Source of the DNA: Notolepis coatsorum
Taxonomy: Eukaryota > Chordata > Actinopteri > Aulopiformes > Paralepididae
Assembly (NCBI GenBank): GCA_963971535.1
Contig: OZ020601.1
Span: 20,616,091-20,680,090 of the forward strand
DNA length: 64,000 nt
Reading direction: 5' to 3'
Numbering within the stretch: position 1 is the first letter of the stretch; each line of letters opens with the position of its first letter. The notes beneath the pieces were generated by a model. That model did not search any database. It was given only the letters and a program-made list of their open reading frames with translations, and was not told the origin of the DNA. The position numbers and the translations under genes are program-made. Below, in pieces: positions 56,365 through 64,000 of the stretch.

Positions 56365-57327
56365 CCTTATACATGCAGGTATCGAGGATAAAATGACTGG
56401 TAAAAAGGTCATTTTAGGTAGGTGGGGAAAAAAATATGCACCGGGGCTTATGATGTCATAATGTCATGAGTGCGTGATAGGTCTATTGGGGCCTGGAGGC
56501 CATGGCCTGGGTGAATACTCTACTCTGATTGGCTGGAGGGGTGTTGATTCATTTAAGATATACTGCATGCTGGAGCCTCATCACAGTTCAAAATGAATGC
56601 ACTTGTACACAACCACTACAACCCTGCTCAGCTCTTCAGGTCCAGCTTTCTGACAGCAGGCAGGTGGTATACTCTGTATCAAGTGTTGTGCACCGATTCA
56701 TGAATGTAAAACTATTCTGTTGGACACCGGTGTGACAGAAAGTGCAAATAGGATTGTGGGAAATGTAGTAAACTGCCATGAGAAATGTAGGAAATTGGTA
56801 CGCGCCGGTGGTACGCTCAACTGAAACCTGAAACGACTGCGGCCATACCGTGCCGAGTTCGGTCCACTGACAGTATGTCCGACTATGTGGGAGCCTTTAG
56901 TCATTCATTAAGATTGAGCTAGCGAAGCACTTTGGCATTTGGAGAGGCAGTATGTATTTAGTTTAACATGATCACAAAGTGGTGAGCTTAGCAACATGGC
57001 ACTTGGGTAAAGAATACCGGCTCTAGCTAAATAAAGCACACAGCACATTTTGTGCATATTTGTTTGTGGAAAAAATATATTGATTTGGGGACAATGAGAT
57101 GTCTTTATATAGCAAGCCAGCCTTGTAGTCAAACATACTGTCAGATCATATTCACTTGCTAGCATAAAGTTAGCTTTCTGGGTCATCGTCACTGGCATCG
57201 GTCAGGTGTCAGTCAGGTGGTTGCGAAGCCGTTGCTAAGGTGGTGCAGAGGGACAATAATGAAAGTCAGCAGTGAGCAAAGCATAAATAATGTATTCTAT
57301 ATATTTTGACAGAAAATATGAGTAAAT
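56365..57327. other. No gene seen
   Basis: Unassigned; no frame longer than about 96 codons and no recognised domain. Confidence 0.4.
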
Positions 57328-57745
57328 GGGCGGCTGAGTGGCGCAGTGGGCAAGGCTCTCGCCACTAACGCAGGAGATGCTGGGTTCGAGCTGGGCTTGG
57401 CCGGTCGTCATACTAACACAATTGGCAGTGTTAGAGGGTGGGAAAGCCGGTGGTTGGGATTGGACGTTGTGGACAGCGACTCCTACAGGTCGGTTGGTGG
57501 GCCTGTACAGCAGAATCAGGAAGTATCGGGGGCAGCGTGAGCCTCCCACGCGTTACTCCTCGCCACTGAGAGATCGCGCTGTTCAGGTGAAAAGATGCGA
57601 CAGCTGCCTCCTCGTGTACCGGAGGGGACACGTGATGCAAGGCTTCGTCCTCACTGCAGCCGACCAGTGGGAGGTATAGTCTAGCAACGTTCGAGACAGG
57701 GGAGGGTAGAATTGAAGGGAGAATTGGCCAGGCGAAATTGGGATC
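57328..57745 (+). mobile_element. tRNA-derived SINE
   Basis: The head 'GGGCGGCTGAGTGGCGCAGT' (box A-like GAGTGGCGCAGTGG) and GGTTCGAGCTGG (box B, about 57383-57394) are tRNA-like. The body holds 'GCGACTCCTACAGGTCGGTT' and 'TGAAAAGATGCGACAGCTGC'. Related pieces lie at 39475-39600 and at the window's right edge. Confidence 0.75.
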
Positions 57746-58574
57746 GGCTTTGCCTCGTGGGGTAATTAGCCGATACGTTGTGCGTTAATATTTCTATAAC
57801 TGCACACCTCGCTGTGTATCATCTCTTACATGACACTCGCCATGGCTTGGCAGCTGGCGTTGCAACAATCCAGATGCTCTATAAACAACTCCCCCAGCAG
57901 ACAGATGAGCAGCCAGTGAGTCCATGCCAGTCCTCATGCTAGCGAGCTCTGCTCTGCCTCTGCTCTGCCTCAGCTCTGCCTTCACTGCTGCTTGAAATAC
58001 TCAATGCTTTTTGGAGGTAATAGCGCCTTTGATCAGATAATGAACCCTAGAGGCTTTGAAGGGAACTTCACCACCACATTGACTTTACTGCTCACTCACA
58101 CCTCCTTACATAATCCTACTATGGGGGTCAACATTAGGAAAAATACTGTAAATAGTCTTACTGCAAAGGTGGGCCATTCAAAGCATTAATAAGATAAATC
58201 CACTGTTTATAAAGTCCCATGTTATGAAAAGTAATGATTTTTAGTTGTAGATTAATGCAAATAGAGCTTAAACAAAGTTACTCCCAGATTGTGTGCGAAG
58301 GTTTTAATTTTTTTTTCAATACAAGAGCAAATATGATTTGAGGGATGTTTGTAAATGTACTGTTGAAAAAGCAAAGAAAGGATTAAAGGAGAAGTACTTC
58401 TATTGTCGGGTTAAGTTGTGGGGAAATTATTATATAAATCTAAGAATGAGTAATTTGCCTTTAGTAAAAAAAGATTTATATGTTTATTTTGTATCTCTCT
58501 CTCCCTCTTTCTATTTCTCTCTCCTTCTGTCTTGCTCTCTCCTGCATGTCTCATTTTCTTCTCTTTTCATGCCC

Positions 58575-58576
<2 letters not shown>
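57746..58576. other. No gene seen
   Basis: 'TCTGCTCTGCCTCTGCTCTG' is a small repeat at about 57949-57982. The remainder is AT-rich and unassigned. Confidence 0.45.
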
Positions 58577-59791
<1,215 letters not shown>

Positions 59792-61107
59792 CTCCTGCCT
59801 GGATCTTGGCTCTCAGGTCTGGCTGAAATACTCAGTCTCTCCAGGGAGTCCTGATTTCCACTCTTAGCTCCGTGAACATAATGTTCCCCGTCATACAGAT
59901 TGTGCTCCTTGCATTTTCATCTAGGCCAAGATGTTCCCAACACACAAACAAAACCCTGACATTTTGTCGTCTCGTCGATTTGGCTCAGTTAAGTCCTCTG
60001 TACAGTCTTTTAAGTGAGATAGAGTGTATGGTCAGTATAATCTGTGCAGTCTTTTAAATGGGATAGAGCGTATGGTCAGTATAATCTGTGCAGTCTTTTA
60101 AGTGGGATAGAGCGTATGGACAGTATAATCTGTGCAGTCTTTTAAGTGAGATAGAGCGTATGGACAGTATAATCTGTGCAGTCTTTTAAGTGAGATAGAG
60201 CGTATGGTCAGTATAATCTGCGCAGTCTTTTAAGTGGGATAGAGCGTATGGACAGTATAATCTGTGCAGTCTTTTAAGTGAGATAGAGCGTATGGTCAGT
60301 ATAATCTGCGCAGTCTTTTAAGTGGGATAGAGCGTATGGACAGTATAATCTGTGCAGTCTTTTAAGTGGGATAGAGCGTATGGACAGTATAATCTGTGCA
60401 GTCTTTTAAGTGGGATAGAGCGTATGGACAGTATAATCTGTGCAGTCTTTTAAGTGGGATAGAGCGTATGGACAGTATAATCTGTGCAGTCTTTTAAGTG
60501 GGATAGAGCGTATGGACAGTATAATCTGTGCAGTCTTTTACGTGGGATAGAGCGTATGGACAGTATAATCTGTGCAGTCTTTTAAGTGAGATAGAGCGTA
60601 TGGTCAGTATAATCTGCGCAGTCTTTTAAGTGGGATAGAGCGTATGGACAGTATAATCTGTGCAGTCTTTTAAGTGGGATAGAGCGTATGGTCAGTATAA
60701 TCTGTGCAGTCTTTTAAGTGGGATAGAGCGTACAGTATGGACAGTCGAATCTGTGCTCTGTCTGTGGTTCTATTAGAACCCGGATGGTTCCAGAAGTTTG
60801 GCGGGTTTAGAGCAGTGTCTGGTAACCCATGTTTTCAGTCTTTGACCTTTGATCTCCTGCAGTTCAGAGGTAATTTTGAAATTAACAAAATGATCAGTTG
60901 TGACTTTCTTTCACCAGAAATGTGCTCCTTCATATTGTCCAGAGCCTCAGGCTGCCCTCTGGAACAGCTCACTGAAGGAACACAACCACACACCACCCAA
61001 ACAAGACACCACACACCAGAGGAGTGGGGTCCAGCATTATGAAGAGGATGATGTTATTTTCTGAATCATGACTGCCCTACCGATCAGAGCTCCGTATTCT
61101 CTCTCTC

Positions 61108-61175
<68 letters not shown>
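59792..61175. repeat. Tandem duplication, copy 2 (about 1384 bp)
   Basis: Same order as copy 1 and nearly identical in the unique parts. The 44-bp repeat ('CAGTCTTTTAAGTGGGATAG' plus 'AGCGTATGGACAGTATAATC' plus TGTG) is expanded to 16-17 units at 60003-60735. It ends in (CT)n at 61099-61174. Confidence 0.95.
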
Positions 61176-61176
<1 letters not shown>

Positions 61177-61407
61177 TCCTATCCTCTCACCTGGTCCTCC
61201 AGAACCAGTAGCGCCAGCTCCTTTCCACGGGAGGCCGAGGTGAGGCAGAAATGAAAGGGTCTCTATGGCAACTGTTCCCCAGGCCAACCGCGGCCGCACA
61301 CGTGTCTGTCTCCACCCGGTGCATGGCCACGGTCACCAACCTCAACCGTTTCACCGACTAATAAGCATTTGATCAAACTCTTAACAGGAGATTGTAGAGA
61401 ATGTGAT
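61176..61407. other. No gene seen
   Basis: Unassigned. Confidence 0.4.
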
Positions 61408-61501
61408 TAAATCCCTTACCTACTCTTACTAGTTATAAATACAGCAACGTATGGTAATACTACCATAGTGTCTTTATACCTGTATCACCATACATAATAA
61501 C

Positions 61502-62585
61502 TAGGGATGTCCGATATTATCGGCCTACCGATATCGGTATCGGTTGATATTGGTTGATATTGGTATCGGAAATTAACACTTTAATCGCCAAGGACGCCTT
61601 AACTCGTCATTCCCCGCCATGCTAATTCTGCCAATGACGCCGTAACACGTCATTGAGATCAATATTTCAAAAATCTGTGATCGCAATCATATTTCTCCCG
61701 CGGAGACTTGAGATCTACTGTTGATCCCCTCTCAACTCTCCAACGGTTCAAGAGCGCCATCTGGTGGCCGATCGGCGGATCGCCCAAACCGGAAACGGAA
61801 ACTGGTGCTCATCCAAATTCGGTCCGATCACTCGCTATAGGTCCCGGGACTCGAGCTCGACACAATGGATAGCGATCCGTTACCAATAACTTGATAAACA
61901 ACATGATTTGGACGTATATACTATTATACAACCTGGAGATGGATCGCATATTTCAACATCCCATAATAGGAATATTTTTGCTCCACGCTCATCGCCCAAC
62001 AGCCCGAGGAGACTGGGGTAAGTTTCAGCGTTTATTTTTACCGTGTTCGATACAAACTGTTCTAATGATCATATCACCTACACTACATGAATCATCTAAC
62101 GTTGGCCACGGAATTATAAACGACCCCCCCCCCCCCATCCGGTCAACATCAGATGATAAGTAGTAACTTCTAGAAGCACGTCCATTTGAAATTTTCTATC
62201 TGGCGCCAATCGCTATCAAACTATATTTAATCATCAATATAATGCATTTAGGGCTATAAATCACGTTCTGCAGAATGCTGCAGAAAACGATAAAAACATA
62301 TTTATACTTTAGACCGTATTTTAGTATGAATATGTGAATGAAAAAGTATAACGTTCCTACATCCTGAACGATAGATAATTGACGTTGAATGGGCCATAGT
62401 AATGTCAATTTAGCAATACAATTTAAAAAGTTATAGCCCTGCAAAGAAGGGGAACTTCTCCATAGACAAATAGAGCTGGCAGAGGATGGTATAAGGATGT
62501 ACATAAGCGTGGCAAAGAAAGTGTTAAGAGTTGGACAATATCGGTATATCGGTATCGGTAAAAAAGCCAATATCGAGCATCCCTA
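61502..62585. mobile_element. hAT element (AGGGATGTCC family) with exact 8-bp duplication
   Basis: Ends TAGGGATGTCCGATATTATC and, reversed, TAGGGATGCTCGATATTGGC. The duplication ATAATAAC is exact (61494-61501 and 62586-62593). The hAT parts correspond to the 289-bp MITE at 40.1 kb; the extra length is a second element inserted within it. Confidence 0.92.
61577..62523. mobile_element. piggyBac-like element, copy 3, nested in the hAT element
   Basis: TTAA at both ends (61573-61576 and 62524-62527). The ends are CACTTTAATCGCC and, reversed, CACTTTCTTTGCC. In the uninterrupted hAT MITE at 40.15 kb the same place reads CAACTCTTAATTTCCG, with a single TTAA, so this is a clean TTAA insertion. The interior, reverse-complemented, matches 6480-6660 ('TTTGCAGGGCTATAACTTTT', 'ACTATGGCCCATTCAAC'). 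Non-coding. Confidence 0.85.
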
Positions 62586-62755
62586 ATAATAACACTATAC
62601 ATCTGATTAGCACTATTACTCAGTAGTATTTTATATCCAGTTTAATCATTGTATATTACTATTGCACTTTACTGTTACATTTGCACTTATTTTCGTTGTA
62701 CTGTACTTGCTGTATGATGACTAATACATTGTAATCTAATCTAATCTGAATAGCA

Positions 62756-63235
62756 TCCAGTGCTGTATATACGTGAAGTTAGAGGTTATACGTGAATCTA
62801 TAGAGGCATGGCTTCCTCTCTCCTTCCAGCAGACTGAGTGTTGTTGGAAGGTGAAGCCCCCCCCCTCCCTGTCTCGTTAAGGATCGTCACCGTCACTCTT
62901 TATACTTTCCCTCACATGGATGAGCCGTTACCGTGGCAACCGTGATGGATGGGAGAGACGGTGTGTAGAGGGACCGCAGGGACAGAGGGATTTGAAAGTG
63001 CTGATCGAAAGCTCCTTATATCCTGGACACTGTGTGTGCACGTCTTTGTGCACAGCCGTGATGCGCATGACAAAACAGCATGCGTATGTAATAAGTAAAT
63101 ATATAACTAGCATATATATAGTAAATATATGGAATTTTTCACCACTAGTTGATCAAATTGGCGCTATAGCACACACTACGAGAACATTGTGTATCACGTG
63201 TTCTTCCAACACAAGCATCGGGGGTGATGTAGGAT
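62756..63235. other. No gene seen
   Basis: Unassigned; a C run at 62857-62865. Confidence 0.4.
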
Positions 63236-63450
63236 TCTTCTTTGAAACAAAGTGAACCAACGTTGCTCTTAGAAGATGTTTCTTTGAAACAAAGTGAACC
63301 AACGTTGCTCTTAGAGGATGTTTCTTTGAAACAAAGTGAACCAACGTTGCTCTTAGAAGATGCTTCTTTGAAACAAAGTGAACCAACGTTGCTCTTAGAG
63401 GATTCTTCTTTGAAACAAAGTGAACCAACGTTGCTCTTAGAAGATGCTTC
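63236..63450. repeat. 42-bp tandem repeat, 5 units
   Basis: Unit 'TTCTTTGAAACAAAGTGAAC' plus 'CAACGTTGCTCTTAGARGAT' plus two bases. Each unit contains an inverted TTTGAAACAAA core. It is open in both directions only because of its period. Confidence 0.95.
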
Positions 63451-63514
63451 TGTGTGAGGGTAGGAGCACCACAGACAAACAGATCATTTCTAGTGTCAAA
63501 CAGCGTTCCAGGGA

Positions 63515-63715
63515 TCCATACTTTATGTATTCAATACAAAATATATACCATACTTTATGTATTCAATACTAAAGATATATCATACTTTATGTATTCAATA
63601 CTAAATATATATTGTACTTTATGCAATCAATATTAAAAAAATATCATACTTTGTTTATTCAATACTAAAGATATATCATACTTTATTTATTCAGTACTAA
63701 AGATCATACTTATCG
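63515..63715. repeat. 'CATACTTTATGTATTCAATAC' repeats
   Basis: Six diverged units of 33-37 bp, AT-rich. Confidence 0.9.
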
Positions 63716-63724
63716 GTTAATCTA

Positions 63725-63880
63725 CCTGGTGCAGCCAGATGGGCAGGTTGGCATTGGCACCTTGCATGGTTTCCTCCACCGTCGGTGTGAGAATGTGTCA
63801 GTGAATGGGTGAATGTGAGGAACAAAATTGTAAAGCGCTTTGGATAAAGGCACTATATAAATGCACCATTCACCATTTAG
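63725..63880 (+). mobile_element. SINE fragment, same family as 45.6 kb
   Basis: 'TGTAAAGCGCTTTGGATAAA' and 'GGCACTATATAAATGCACCA' match the reverse complement of 45585-45640. Head not visible. Confidence 0.7.
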
Positions 63881-63963
63881 ACTTATCTTTGGCATTAAGT
63901 GCATAGCTTCTCTAAAATAATGTGTCTCGCTGTTTGGGATTCAGACTGAGAACAGGTTTCTTC

Positions 63964-64000
63964 TGGCGCAGTGGGCAAGGCGCTCGCCACTAGTGCAGGA
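63964..64000 (+). mobile_element. tRNA-derived SINE, cut by the window edge
   Basis: 'TGGCGCAGTGGGCAAGGCGC' then 'TCGCCACTAGTGCAGGA' matches the head of the SINE at 57338-57374. Confidence 0.7.

Larger units (their letters stand above)
61408..62755 (+). mobile_element. LINE-type 3' repeat split by a hAT element
   Basis: 61408-61501 and 62594-62755 together match 41690-42112 in order ('CCCTTACCTACTCTTACTAG' ... 'GCACTATTACTCAGTAGT' ... 'TGTACTGTACTTG'). The hAT element interrupts it. Confidence 0.75.

Overview
This window is teleost fish nuclear DNA, made almost entirely of transposable elements and tandem repeats. I see no host protein-coding gene that I can defend. The fish assignment rests on repeat families I know from teleosts: the 'TTTGGATAAAAGCGTC' SINE tail at about 16.72 kb, several tRNA-derived SINEs, C-terminal pieces of L2/Rex1-like LINEs, and hAT elements with 'TAGGGATGTCC', 'CAGYGGTTCTCAAAC' and 'CAGTGGTCACCAACC' ends. 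These identifications are from memory, not from a search. Very long microsatellites (CAC, ATT, GATA/GACA, CT, AC, GAGAA) fill much of the rest.

Left part (0-17.6 kb). A GC-rich block at 738-5899 is bounded by a perfect 42-bp inverted repeat and carries two 5S rRNA-like sequences. A 291-bp element with perfect 54-bp inverted ends abuts it and shares about 165 bp of subterminal sequence with it. Next come a TTAA-flanked, piggyBac-like non-autonomous element (6451-7407), a reverse-strand L1-type ORF1 without an ORF2 (8239-9042), a fold-back element (about 12.1-12.6 kb), a 2.3-kb CAC-rich tract (12856-15193), a second piggyBac-like copy and a minisatellite built on TTAACCCTTT.

Centre (17.9-27.1 kb). 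A complete Ty3/gypsy LTR retrotransposon of 9225 bp. Its two 1361-bp LTRs differ at one base. It has a tRNA-Gln-type primer site, a polypurine tract, a 4-bp target duplication and one intact 1966-codon gag-pol frame. Gag resembles the vertebrate PNMA proteins, including their N-terminal domain. All catalytic residues of protease, reverse transcriptase, RNase H and integrase are present, and no envelope gene is seen. It is the most coherent functional unit in the window.

Right part (27.1-64 kb). This holds truncated LINE 3' ends (one LINE inserted into another at 32.2 kb), non-autonomous hAT and Harbinger-like elements with readable target duplications, tRNA SINEs, and many minisatellites of 23 to 46 bp. 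It also has a 0.72-kb GATA/GACA compound array, a hAT fragment with a transposase zinc-finger piece, a 45-bp array cut by a 200-N assembly gap, and a tandem duplication at 58.9-61.2 kb whose copies carry different numbers of a 44-bp repeat. At 61.4-62.75 kb a piggyBac-like element sits in a hAT element, which sits in an older LINE-type repeat; both target duplications are still perfect.
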